This document shows, one piece after another, positions 1-8,329 of a stretch of 64,000 nucleotides of DNA. Source of the DNA: Pseudomonas frederiksbergensis (GTDB taxonomy: Bacteria > Pseudomonadota > Gammaproteobacteria > Pseudomonadales > Pseudomonadaceae); assembly GCF_001874645.1 (NCBI RefSeq), contig NZ_CP017886.1:868001-932000 (forward strand), read 5' to 3'. The position numbers were made by a program, and so were the translations under genes. Every line of letters starts with the position of its first letter. Within the stretch, counting starts at the first letter, position 1. The notes beneath the pieces were generated by a model. It was not told the origin of the DNA, did not search any database, and worked only from the letters and a program-made list of their open reading frames with translations.

Positions 1-1147
1 ACACGTCTTCAGCCATCAGTTGCGACGGCAGGTAGTCGATGAAGTACACGTCGGCATTAAGGAATTTGTGCCCGATCAGGCCTTCGAGGGCGGAAATCGC
101 GGCACTGACATTCAGTGCGGCGAACATGCCGACCACGGCACCAATCGCCGTGCCGACCACGCCGATCACCGTGCCCTGGACCATGAAAATCGCCATGATC
201 TGGCCCGGCGTGGAACCGAGGGTCCGCAGGATCGCGATGTCGCCCTTCTTGTCGTTCACCACCATCACCAGCGTCGAAATGATGTTGAACGCGGCCACCG
301 CAACGATCAGCAGCAACAACAGACCGATCATGGCTTTTTCCATGCGGATCGCCTGATACAGATTGCCGTGGGTACGGGTCCAGTCACGGGCGTAGTAATG
401 GTTTTCACCCAAGTCCTGAGCGATGTTCCATGCGGTGCGCGGAGCCTGGAACAAATCGTCGAACTTCAGCCGCAAACCCTGGACCTGGTCCGGCTTCCAG
501 CGATGCAGACGCGCCAGGTCATCCAGATTGGTCAGCCCCAGGTAGCCGTCCAGCTCACCGGCGCCGACATGAAAAATGCCGACCACGGTGAAACGCTTCA
601 TCCGCGGGAACATCCCGGCCGGGGTCACGGTGACCTCCGGGGCGACGAACGTCAGCTTGTCGCCGAGACCCACGCCGAGTTTGGTCGCGGCCTTGTCACC
701 GATCACGATGCCAAAGCTGCCCGGCGACAGGTCGTCGAGTTTGCCCTGCGTCATGAAATTGTCGATGATCGAGACTTTGCGCTCCTGGACCGGGTCGACG
801 GCATTGAGCAGGACTTTCTGCACCTGACCGTTGTTAGTCAGCAAACCCTGCATCTGGGTGAACGGCGCAACCGCCACCACCTGCGGGTTCTGCTGGACCT
901 TGGCGGCCAGGCTTTGCCAGTCGCTGATGGGCTCACCGGACTCGATGGTCGCGTGAGGCACCATGCCCAGCACGCGGGTGCGCATCTCATGATCGAAGCC
1001 GTTCATGACCGACAACACCACGATCATCACGACCACGCCAAGGGCGAGTCCGATCATCGAGGTCAGGGAAATGAACGACACAAAATGATTGCGACGCTTT
1101 GCACGGGTATAACGCGTGCCGATAAATACGAAGAGAGGTCTGAACAT
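1..1147 (-). CDS. lolE: Lipoprotein-releasing ABC permease, LolC/LolE family (3' end outside window)
   Basis: This is an inner-membrane permease of the LolCDE complex, which releases outer-membrane lipoproteins to LolA. Reading leftward from the ATG at 1147, the protein opens MFRPLFVFIGTRYTRAKRR and then has a first membrane segment (SFISLTSMIGLALGVVVMIV). A large periplasmic domain follows, then a second membrane cluster beginning MIGLLLLLIVAVAAFNI and the cytoplasmic motif KKGDIAILRTLG. About 382 codons are visible and the family usually has about 415, so only the C-terminal end is missing. LolC and LolE are close homologues. I prefer lolE because the next genes (PilZ protein, glycerophosphodiesterase, sthA) follow lolE in P. 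aeruginosa as I remember it. Divergent from the PilZ gene, with 94 bp between the starts. Confidence 0.88.
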   Translation of the reverse strand, partial: MFRPLFVFIGTRYTRAKRRNHFVSFISLTSMIGLALGVVVMIVVLSVMNGFDHEMRTRVLGMVPHATIESGEPISDWQSLAAKVQQNPQVVAVAPFTQMQGLLTNNGQVQKVLLNAVDPVQERKVSIIDNFMTQGKLDDLSPGSFGIVIGDKAATKLGVGLGDKLTFVAPEVTVTPAGMFPRMKRFTVVGIFHVGAGELDGYLGLTNLDDLARLHRWKPDQVQGLRLKFDDLFQAPRTAWNIAQDLGENHYYARDWTRTHGNLYQAIRMEKAMIGLLLLLIVAVAAFNIISTLVMVVNDKKGDIAILRTLGSTPGQIMAIFMVQGTVIGVVGTAIGAVVGMFAALNVSAAISALEGLIGHKFLNADVYFIDYLPSQLMAEDV

Positions 1148-1241
1148 GTCGGGGCTTGTTCGGAGGGAAAAGGAACGTCCTTGTGGCGGGGGTCGATAAC
1201 CAGCTTTACACTCAGACCACCGCCGCTACCATGGGTTCGCC

Positions 1242-1826
1242 ATGTCGACATTAGATGAAGAAGATCGCCGCGAATACTACCGTATCGAGGACTCGATCGC
1301 ACTGGAAATTCGGCCCCTGTCTGCCCCTGAAGCCGCAGACCAGGAAGTGTTGCAGGATGCTTCCCCGCTCTTCAACCTGCTCAGCGAACTGCACCTGAGC
1401 GAATTCGAGTCGCAGCACTTGCTGCGCCAGATCAGTGAGCGTGATCGAAACACCGCCAACTATCTGAAGGCAATGAACAAGCGCATCGACCTGCTGAGTC
1501 AGGTCGTGGCACAAACCGTGCTCGGCAAGTTCGGTGAGCCGCAGCACGTGGTGCTGTCGGAAGGCGGCATTGAGTTCGAGCACCACCTCGCCTACCCGAC
1601 CGGCAGCCATCTGGCAGTCAAGCTGTTGTTGATGCCGCAAGCGCTGGGCCTGCTGCTGCGGGCCAAGGTCACTCACTGTGAACCGGAAAGCTTCGGCACC
1701 TTTGCAATCGGCAGCGAGTTCGAAGCCCTGACCGATGCGCAACGACAGCTGCTGGCCCGCTATATCTTGCAGAGACAGGCGCATAAGCGACGCCTGGCAC
1801 GCGAGCAAAACGAATCAGGCAATTAA
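1242..1826 (+). CDS. PilZ-domain protein
   Basis: A 194-residue cytoplasmic protein with a PilZ-like layout. Near the N-terminus is an RxxxR motif (R10-E-Y-Y-R14, in RREYYRIEDSIALEI), the arginine pair that PilZ domains use to bind cyclic di-GMP. The second PilZ signature, (D/N)xSxxG, is only partly present at about residues 103-108 (VLSEGG), with Val in place of Asp/Asn. A helical segment (about residues 45-85) separates the two parts. Cyclic di-GMP binding is therefore plausible but not certain. The next gene starts 13 bp downstream and is probably cotranscribed. The partner process is unknown. Confidence 0.78.
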   Translation: MSTLDEEDRREYYRIEDSIALEIRPLSAPEAADQEVLQDASPLFNLLSELHLSEFESQHLLRQISERDRNTANYLKAMNKRIDLLSQVVAQTVLGKFGEPQHVVLSEGGIEFEHHLAYPTGSHLAVKLLLMPQALGLLLRAKVTHCEPESFGTFAIGSEFEALTDAQRQLLARYILQRQAHKRRLAREQNESGN

Positions 1827-1839
1827 TTAAGGAAGAACC

Positions 1840-2562
1840 GTGACCCTAATCTACGGCCACCGCGGCGCCAAAGGCGAAGCACCGGAAAACACCCTGAGCA
1901 GTTTCCAGCAATGCCTCAAGCACGGCGTTCGCCGCTGCGAACTGGACCTGCACCTGTCCATGGACGGCGAGTTGATGGTCATCCACGATCCGACGCTCAA
2001 GCGCACCACCGAGCGTCGCGGCAAGGTGGTCGAACATTCGGCGGCAGAACTGGCGACCTACGATGCGCGCAAGGGGGGGCCGGGCTGGATCAAGCCCTGC
2101 CCGATTCCTCGCCTGGAAGAGCTGTTCGAAAAATGCGATTTCGAGCACTGGCAGCTGGAGGTCAAGAGCGCTTCGCGTATGCGCGCGGCGACGACGGTGC
2201 TGGCGATCCGCGAAGTGGCGCAACGGTTCGGCTTGCTGGACAAGGTCACCATCACTTCGAGCTCGCGCGAAGTGCTGAAAGCCGCAGTGGATCTGGTTCC
2301 GGATGTGTCGCGTGGACTGGTCGCCGAATATGCCTGGCTCGACCCGCTGAAGGTCGCGCAAAGTTATGGCTGTGAGATGCTTGCGCTGAACTGGACCCTG
2401 TGTACGCCGGAACGCCTGCAGAAGGCGCAGCGACAAGGTCTGCATGTGTCGGTATGGACAGTCAACGAACCTGCGCTGATGCGCAGGCTCGCTGATTTCG
2501 GCGTTGACAGCCTGATTACAGACTTTCCCGGTTTGGCCAGCGCCACGCTCGAGAATTGCTGA
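1840..2562 (+). CDS. Glycerophosphodiester phosphodiesterase (cytoplasmic, UgpQ-like)
   Basis: A 240-residue enzyme that hydrolyses glycerophosphodiesters to glycerol-3-phosphate and an alcohol, recycling phospholipid head groups. It begins with the family signature (YGHRGAKGEAPENTLSSF, catalytic His7-Arg8 and Glu16/Asn18 region). The metal-binding ELDLH and the second histidine motif VIHDPTL follow. The C-terminus has VWTVNEPALMRR and the closing ITDFPG typical of the TIM barrel. There is no signal peptide, which favours a cytoplasmic UgpQ-type enzyme over periplasmic GlpQ. The start is GTG with AAGGAAGA just upstream, so it is probably translated together with the PilZ gene. It converges on sthA. 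Confidence 0.9.
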   Translation: MTLIYGHRGAKGEAPENTLSSFQQCLKHGVRRCELDLHLSMDGELMVIHDPTLKRTTERRGKVVEHSAAELATYDARKGGPGWIKPCPIPRLEELFEKCDFEHWQLEVKSASRMRAATTVLAIREVAQRFGLLDKVTITSSSREVLKAAVDLVPDVSRGLVAEYAWLDPLKVAQSYGCEMLALNWTLCTPERLQKAQRQGLHVSVWTVNEPALMRRLADFGVDSLITDFPGLASATLENC

Positions 2563-2570
2563 AATCGGTC

Positions 2571-2600
2571 TCCCCGGCCGGCTCAGGCCACCGGCCGGAG
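2571..2600. terminator. Weak GC-rich hairpin between convergent genes
   Basis: Two CCGGCCGG blocks (2574-2581 and 2591-2598) can pair in the 42-bp gap between the phosphodiesterase gene and sthA, which converge here. There is no good U-tract on either strand, so intrinsic termination is uncertain. Confidence 0.3.
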
Positions 2601-2604
2601 CCGC

Positions 2605-3999
2605 TCAAAAAAGCCGGTTGAGGCCGTCGTAGGCCGCTACTCGATAGGCTTCGGCCATGGTCGGGTAGTTGAACGTGGTGTTGACGAAGTACTTCAACGT
2701 GTTCTGTTCACCCGGCTGATTCATGATCGCCTGGCCAATGTGAACGATCTCCGACGCCTGATAACCGAAGCAGTGAACGCCAAGCACTGCCAGCGTCTCG
2801 CGATGAAACAGGATCTTCAGCATGCCTTGCGGCTCACCGGCGATCTGCGCACGCGCCATGCTCTTGAAGAACGCCTTGCCGACTTCGTACGGCACTTTGG
2901 CCTGGGTCAGCTCTTGCTCGTTCTTGCCGATCGAGCTGATCTCCGGAATGGTATAGATCCCGGTCGGTACGTCGTTGACGAAGCGCCAGCTGTTGTTATC
3001 GACGATGCTGCCAGCGGCCGAACGACCCTGGTCGTGGGCGGCACTGGCCAGGCTCGGCCAACCAATCACATCGCCTGCACCGTAGATGTTCTGGATGCAG
3101 GTGCGATAGTTCTCGTTAACTTCAATCTGGCCACGGCTGTTGACCTTCACACCGACGTTTTCCAGGCCCAAAGCGTCGGTATTACCGGTACGGCCGTTGC
3201 ACCAGAGCAAGGCGTCGGCCTTGATCTTCTTGCCGGACTTGAGGTGCAGGATCACACCATTGTCCACACCTTCAACACGATCGTAATCTTCGTTGTGGCG
3301 CACAGTGATGTTGTTGTTGCTGAAGTGGTAGCTCAGCGCCTGGGAGATTTCCGAGTCGAGGAAGCTCAGCAGTTGACCGCGGTTGTCCACCAGCTCTACC
3401 AGCACACCCAGACCACTGAAGATCGAGGCATATTCGCAACCAATCACGCCCGCGCCGTAAACGATGAGTTTACGCGGGGTGTGGCCGAGGCTGAGGATGG
3501 TGTCGCTATCGTAGATACGCGGGTGGTGGAAATCGATGTCGGCCGGGCGATACGGACGCGAGCCGGTGGCGATGATGATGTGCTTGGCCACCAGTTTTTC
3601 GACCACGCCGTTGGCGCAGACCACTTCGATGGTTTGCTCGTCAGCGAAGCTGCCGGTGCCGAAGAACACGTCAACCCGATTGCGCGCGTAGTAACCGGTG
3701 CGCGAGGCGACTTGCTTGGAAATGACTTTTTCTGCGCTTTTCAGCACGTCCGGGAACGAGAACCAGCGAGGCTCACCAATGGCCCGAAACATCGGGTTGG
3801 TGTTGAACTGCATGATCTGCCGGACCGAGTGACGCAAAGCCTTGGACGGGATGGTACCCAGGTGGGTGCAGTTACCGCCGACTTGGCGACGACTGTCGAC
3901 CATCGCCACCTTGCGCCCTGCTTTGGCAGCGTTCATTGCCGCGCCTTCTCCCGCCGGGCCGGAACCCAGCACCACCACGTCGTAGTTGTAGACAGCCAT
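2605..3999 (-). CDS. sthA: Soluble pyridine nucleotide transhydrogenase
   Basis: A 464-residue cytoplasmic flavoprotein that transfers hydride between NADPH and NAD+, balancing the two pools. It has an N-terminal FAD dinucleotide fold ([20 protein letters not shown]) and a second NAD(P) fold ([17 protein letters not shown]). The C-terminal dimerisation domain ends [22 protein letters not shown]. The site that holds a redox disulfide in related lipoamide and glutathione reductases reads [15 protein letters not shown]. Its second cysteine is Thr, as expected for SthA and not for a disulfide oxidoreductase. Full family length. It sits between the phosphodiesterase gene and apbE, as in other pseudomonads. 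Confidence 0.96.
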   Translation of the reverse strand: MAVYNYDVVVLGSGPAGEGAAMNAAKAGRKVAMVDSRRQVGGNCTHLGTIPSKALRHSVRQIMQFNTNPMFRAIGEPRWFSFPDVLKSAEKVISKQVASRTGYYARNRVDVFFGTGSFADEQTIEVVCANGVVEKLVAKHIIIATGSRPYRPADIDFHHPRIYDSDTILSLGHTPRKLIVYGAGVIGCEYASIFSGLGVLVELVDNRGQLLSFLDSEISQALSYHFSNNNITVRHNEDYDRVEGVDNGVILHLKSGKKIKADALLWCNGRTGNTDALGLENVGVKVNSRGQIEVNENYRTCIQNIYGAGDVIGWPSLASAAHDQGRSAAGSIVDNNSWRFVNDVPTGIYTIPEISSIGKNEQELTQAKVPYEVGKAFFKSMARAQIAGEPQGMLKILFHRETLAVLGVHCFGYQASEIVHIGQAIMNQPGEQNTLKYFVNTTFNYPTMAEAYRVAAYDGLNRLF

Positions 4000-4209
4000 G
4001 CGTACTCCTCAGAACAGGCCGCGGCACCCCGTTGGCACCTGCGGCTAAATCATGCCGGCTTTGCGGCATGAAGGAACAATTTGGGGTCAGTCGAGAACCC
4101 GGACACAGTCTATAGAAGCGTCAACGCCGCGCACATTAACCCTTGGTCGCGTCGTAGGCTAGTTTTGCCTGCACTACAACGCCAACAATGAGTGTCCATG
4201 ACACCGTAT

Positions 4210-5235
4210 TTACTTGGTTTTTTCGGCGCTCAGTCGATCAAAAGCCTGACTGGTTCGCGTGACAAAGCCTGTATCGGTTCGAATCACAAAAAATGCACCA
4301 ATGTCATGCTTTTCGGCGTAATCCCGACCGCGCTCGGGGCCGAGAATCAGCAACAGCGTCGATAAGCCATCGGCCATCAGCGTCGAAGGATGAATCACCG
4401 TGACGGACGCCAGAGTATGGGTGATCGGTGCACCGGTTCGGGCATCGAACGTGTGGGAATAGCGCCGGCCATCCTGCATGAAATAATTGCGGTAATCGCC
4501 TGAGGTCGAAACACCGTTGCCGTTCAGCGTAATCACCCGCTCGACAACCTGCTGGTCATCGCGCGGCTCCTCCAGCGCAATCTTCCAGGGCGAGCCATCG
4601 AGCTTCTTGCCAACGGCCTTGAGCTCACCCGTGGCATCGGCGATGAAGCTGTCGATGCCCATTTCCTGCAACTTCGCAGCGATCCTGTCGATGACGTACC
4701 CGGCGCCAATGCTGCCGAAGTCAACCTCGACCGGCGCGTCTTTGCATAACTGATCGCCTTCAATGCGCAGGTGAGCATAACCGACGCGTTGCCGGGCCAG
4801 AGCCAAGGCCTCGGCGCTTGGGACTTTTTCATCGCGCGATTGTGGGCCGAACCCCCAAAGGTTCAGCAGCGGCTCCACCGTCAGGTCGTAGGAACCGTCG
4901 CTCGCCTCCGACAGTTGCTCGCCAACCTTGACCAACTGCAGGACCGGTGCCGGCATTGACTGACAGCTATTGGCCGGCAAACCATTAAATCGCTCAATGT
5001 CAGAGTCACTGCGGTAAGTCGACATCTGCTGATCCACCTCGGCCAGAATCAACTCGACCTGCTTCTGCACCTCGAGCGGCCCAGGGGTACCCGGATGGCG
5101 GATGTATTTGATCGAATAAGTGCTGCCCATGGTCGGGCCGCCGAAGCTTTCCATTGAATCGCCGTTACCGCAGCCTGATAAGGCGCCGACAAGCACCACG
5201 AAAACGCCCAATCGCCGGTTCAACAATTCGCGCAT
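4210..5235 (-). CDS. apbE: FAD:protein FMN transferase (ApbE lipoprotein)
   Basis: ApbE covalently attaches FMN to Thr/Ser of partner proteins such as NqrB/NqrC or RnfG in the periplasm. I take the ATG at 5235: the protein then begins MRELLNRRLGVFVVLVGALSGC, a lipoprotein signal with lipobox LSGC. The longer start at 5265 adds ten non-signal residues. Family features are GGPTMGSTYSIKYI, the DFGSIGAGYVIDRIA region, GDYRNYF, a flavin/metal site HTFDARTGAPI (more often H-x-x-D-P-x-T-G) and MADGLSTLLLILG with the metal-binding Asp. In P. aeruginosa the homologue sits next to the nqr operon; here no nqr or rnf gene follows. See findings. Confidence 0.93.
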   Translation of the reverse strand: MRELLNRRLGVFVVLVGALSGCGNGDSMESFGGPTMGSTYSIKYIRHPGTPGPLEVQKQVELILAEVDQQMSTYRSDSDIERFNGLPANSCQSMPAPVLQLVKVGEQLSEASDGSYDLTVEPLLNLWGFGPQSRDEKVPSAEALALARQRVGYAHLRIEGDQLCKDAPVEVDFGSIGAGYVIDRIAAKLQEMGIDSFIADATGELKAVGKKLDGSPWKIALEEPRDDQQVVERVITLNGNGVSTSGDYRNYFMQDGRRYSHTFDARTGAPITHTLASVTVIHPSTLMADGLSTLLLILGPERGRDYAEKHDIGAFFVIRTDTGFVTRTSQAFDRLSAEKTK

Positions 5236-5527
5236 CTCCCAAAGAATTCCCTGACAGAACGCCAAGGCTGGCCATTATGCGATAGAAGTGTGGGAGCGAG
5301 CTTGATCAGCTTCGCCCAGACACCCGGTTTTAATTCACTCAGGTCCGGGATCTGAACTACCTAATGGCTATAACGTTTAAGCAGCACGCTAACTATTGGT
5401 TGCCTACTGTTCTTGTTACACATATCGTTACAAAACTGTTCGCGGCACCAGCACAGACCAGCCCCGTCAGTGAGGATGTTTCAAGACCAGGGACTTCTAA
5501 CAAGACAGCCAAAGTGAGTAAGATCAA

Positions 5528-6829
5528 ATGTCCTCGACCACGGGCAAAGGCAAAGCGATATTTCGCGTTGTCAGCGGCAACTTCCTAGAGATGTTCGACT
5601 TCATGGTCTACGGCTTCTACGCCACGGCCATCGCCAAAACCTTCTTTCCTGCCGACAGCGCTTTCGCATCCCTTATGTTGGCACTGACGACCTTCGGTGC
5701 TGGCTTCCTTATGCGTCCGCTGGGTGCAATCTTTCTCGGCGCCTACATCGACCGTCACGGCCGCCGCAAAGGCCTGATCATTACCCTCGCGCTGATGGCT
5801 GCCGGGACCGTGTTGATTGCCTGCGTGCCGGGTTATGCGACCCTTGGCGTCGTTGCACCGCTGATCGTGCTGTTTGGCCGCTTGCTGCAAGGTTTCTCCG
5901 CTGGCGTGGAACTGGGCGGTGTGTCGGTTTACCTGGCCGAGATTGCTACCCCGGGTCGCAAGGGCTTCTTTGTCAGCTGGCAGTCCGCAAGCCAACAAGC
6001 CGCCGTAGTATTTGCCGGTTTGCTGGGCGTGGGCCTGAACCACTGGCTGAGCCCGGAACAAATGGGCGACTGGGGCTGGCGTGTGCCGTTCCTGATCGGC
6101 TGCATGATCGTGCCGGTCATTTTCGTGATTCGGCGCTCGCTGGAAGAAACCCCTGAGTTCCAGGCGCGCAAACATCGCCCAAGCCTGAGAGACATCGTCC
6201 GCTCGATCAGTCAGAACTTCGGCATCGTGCTGGCCGGCATGGCGCTGGTGGTCATGACCACCGTGTCGTTCTACCTGATCACCGCATACACCCCTACGTT
6301 CGGTAAAGCCGAACTGCACCTGTCGGACTTCGACGCATTGCTGGTAACCGTGTGCATCGGTCTGTCGAACTTCTTCTGGCTGCCGGTGATGGGTGCGCTG
6401 TCCGACAAGATCGGGCGTAAACCGCTGCTGTTGGCGGCGACCATTCTGGCAATCCTGACGGCTTACCCGGCGCTGTCCTGGCTGGTCGCCAACCCGAGCT
6501 TCAGCCATCTGCTGATTGTCGAGTTGTGGTTGTCGTTCCTCTATGGCTCGTACAACGGCGCCATGGTGGTGGCCCTGACCGAAATCATGCCGATTGAAGT
6601 CCGCACCACTGGTTTCTCCCTGGCTTACAGCCTGGCGACCGCGACGTTTGGCGGTTTCACCCCGGCGGCCTGTACTTACCTGATCTACGTGCTGGACAAC
6701 AAGGCTGCACCGGGCATCTGGCTCAGCGGCGCGGCGGTGCTTGGTCTGATCGCAACGCTGGTGCTGTTCCGCGGCAACAAGCATGCACTGCGTACCGCGC
6801 AAGCCGCTGTAGCCAGCGGCGCTCGCTAG
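5528..6829 (+). CDS. MFS tricarboxylate:H+ symporter (citrate/tricarballylate family)
   Basis: A 433-residue twelve-helix inner-membrane transporter of the metabolite:H+ symporter family. It opens [20 protein letters not shown], the family N-terminal motif, and carries the loop 2-3 motif [13 protein letters not shown]. Loop 8-9 has the matching [13 protein letters not shown]. Closest by eye are the citrate and tricarballylate carriers (CitA, TcuC); the exact substrate cannot be read from sequence. The ATG at 5528 follows a weak AAAGTGAGT-type site. It stands alone on the plus strand, with no tcu or tct genes beside it. A REP-like pair and a shared terminator follow it. It sits where P. aeruginosa carries nqr, so it may be a local replacement. 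Confidence 0.85.
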   Translation: MSSTTGKGKAIFRVVSGNFLEMFDFMVYGFYATAIAKTFFPADSAFASLMLALTTFGAGFLMRPLGAIFLGAYIDRHGRRKGLIITLALMAAGTVLIACVPGYATLGVVAPLIVLFGRLLQGFSAGVELGGVSVYLAEIATPGRKGFFVSWQSASQQAAVVFAGLLGVGLNHWLSPEQMGDWGWRVPFLIGCMIVPVIFVIRRSLEETPEFQARKHRPSLRDIVRSISQNFGIVLAGMALVVMTTVSFYLITAYTPTFGKAELHLSDFDALLVTVCIGLSNFFWLPVMGALSDKIGRKPLLLAATILAILTAYPALSWLVANPSFSHLLIVELWLSFLYGSYNGAMVVALTEIMPIEVRTTGFSLAYSLATATFGGFTPAACTYLIYVLDNKAAPGIWLSGAAVLGLIATLVLFRGNKHALRTAQAAVASGAR

Positions 6830-6928
6830 AAAAGATCGCAGCCTGCGGCAGCTCCTACAGTGGATTGGCGTACGTCCTGTAGGAGCTGCCGCAGGTTCGG
6901 GCCGCGTTCGGACGATCCTTTGATCGTC
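6830..6928. repeat. REP-like palindromic doublet A
   Basis: Two inverted copies of the 11-locus repeat family: GATCGCAGCCTGCGG..CTCCTAC, then GTAGGAGCTGCCGCAGG. The arms point outward (TAC..GTA in the middle). The right arm ends in the variant form with GTTCGGGCCGCGTTCGG before GATC, shared with copies B and D. It starts one base after the MFS stop. Confidence 0.85.
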
Positions 6929-6950
6929 TTCCCTTGATTGTCCCCACAGC

Positions 6951-6980
6951 AAAACGCCCCGACACTCTCGGGGCGTTTTC
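6951..6980. terminator. Bidirectional intrinsic terminator
   Basis: AAAACGCCCCGA / TCGGGGCGTTTTC inverted repeat with a five-base loop, flanked by A- and T-runs. It serves both the MFS gene (plus) and ampC (minus), which converge here. Confidence 0.88.
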
Positions 6981-6985
6981 ATTTG

Positions 6986-8149
6986 TCAGTGATCCAGCTC
7001 GCTCAGGATTCGATGCGCCAGGCGAACCCGGGGCTCGTTGGGGTAGCTCTTGTTGGCCAGCACCACAATGCCAAGCTTCTTCTCGGGGACGAAAGCCACA
7101 TAGGCAGAGAACCCGCCGGTGGAACCCGTCTTGTTGACCCAAACCGCTTCCTGCGGTGACAGGGGCGGGTTTAATGCTGTGACGACATGGCTTTCGTAAA
7201 TCATCTTGTCGGCGTTGCCTTCAAGCAGCGCGCTCAGCTGCACCGGGTAGTCGTACTGCTCCCAGATCAGGTCTTGAGTCATGGGGCCTACCTGGAAATA
7301 GCCCTTGTGCGTCTCCATCAGCGCGCGACTGAGTTTTGCTTCGACCTTTGCGACTCCCAGATTGGCTTCGACAAAGCGAATCAGGTCCGTGGCGCTGGTT
7401 TTTACCGAGTAGGCCTCGTCACCCAGCACACCGGAATTCAACCTGACCGGGGCATCCAGTTTGTTGTAACCCTGAGCATAGAGCGATATTTTGCTCGTCG
7501 GAACATTGATGAAGCTGTTTGGCATACCGAGCTCAGGAAAGAGTCGCTGTTCCAGCGCCACCGCGAACGGCATCTTCATGCTGGTCGCCGCAATCATGCC
7601 CAACGCCCCGATACTGGGGTTGGCATAGGTTCTTTGAGCACCTGGCGCATACGTCGGCTGCCACGTCTTGAAGTAGTCCATCAGTTGTTGGTTGTTCTGT
7701 ACCTGATCTGGCACCTGCAAGGGGAAGCCGCCTGCGGTATGGGTCGCCAGGTTGACCAGTGTCACTTTATCGAACGGGCTGCCCGCCAGCGCAGGCAGGT
7801 ACTTGCCGGGGTGGTCAGTGAGTGAAAGCTGACCGTTGACCTCTGCGTAGGTCGCCAAGGTTACCGTGAAGGTTTTACTGATCGAACCGATTTCAAACAG
7901 CGTATCGCTCGTGACCTTCTGTTGTGTTTCCTTTGAGGCCACGCCGAAGTTGTAGAACTGCTGCTTGCCATTAGCCGTAACCGCAATGGCCAGGCCGGGA
8001 ATGTTGTACTGCTGCATGACCTTCTGAGCGGCATCTTGCACGATGCTATCGATAGCCGACGGCTCGGCATTCGCCATGGCGAGGTTGCCGAAAGAGGCGG
8101 TACAGGCCAGTAAAAGAGACGCTGCACAACGCTTTTTGATTAGGCGCAT
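6986..8149 (-). CDS. ampC: Class C beta-lactamase (AmpC type)
   Basis: A 387-residue periplasmic serine beta-lactamase. A signal peptide of about 27 residues ends AMANA. The three catalytic motifs are intact: S89-I-S-K92 (nucleophile Ser89, general base Lys92), Y175-A-N177 and K340-T-G342. Length and spacing fit AmpC. The SISK version, with Ile instead of the usual Val, is a mild variant. AmpC genes of pseudomonads often have the regulator ampR transcribed divergently; here the upstream 180 bp lead only to the gapB terminator and no ampR is present. Convergent with the MFS gene. Whether it is inducible cannot be read from this window. Confidence 0.94.
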   Translation of the reverse strand: MRLIKKRCAASLLLACTASFGNLAMANAEPSAIDSIVQDAAQKVMQQYNIPGLAIAVTANGKQQFYNFGVASKETQQKVTSDTLFEIGSISKTFTVTLATYAEVNGQLSLTDHPGKYLPALAGSPFDKVTLVNLATHTAGGFPLQVPDQVQNNQQLMDYFKTWQPTYAPGAQRTYANPSIGALGMIAATSMKMPFAVALEQRLFPELGMPNSFINVPTSKISLYAQGYNKLDAPVRLNSGVLGDEAYSVKTSATDLIRFVEANLGVAKVEAKLSRALMETHKGYFQVGPMTQDLIWEQYDYPVQLSALLEGNADKMIYESHVVTALNPPLSPQEAVWVNKTGSTGGFSAYVAFVPEKKLGIVVLANKSYPNEPRVRLAHRILSELDH

Positions 8150-8284
8150 TCAAGTTGCCCTCAATTACTTATTTTCGAGCCAAAAAAGGACGACAAACTA
8201 TCATCTTGATGCGATGGTTCCAGAAGCGTTTTATCACAGAATATTTCGCCAATTCTGTCGCCAGAACAGACAAGCCGCACAAAC

Positions 8285-8314
8285 AAAAACGCCCCGACAA
8301 GTCGGGGCGTTTTC
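8285..8314 (-). terminator. Intrinsic terminator of gapB
   Basis: GCCCCGAC-AA-GTCGGGGC stem at 8291-8308 with A/T runs on both sides. On the minus strand the hairpin is followed by a U-run, just after the gapB stop. Confidence 0.85.
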
Positions 8315-8329
8315 ATGTGCGGCTAAGGC

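Noticed and set aside
20..1258. 412-codon plus-strand frame at the left edge
   Set aside because: It runs antisense to the Lol permease gene, whose protein has clear family motifs, and it has His/Asp-rich, non-protein-like composition.
5289..5304. TGTGGGAGCGAGCTTG fragment upstream of apbE
   Set aside because: Resembles another fluorescens-group repeat but is a single decayed arm; too short to annotate as an element.
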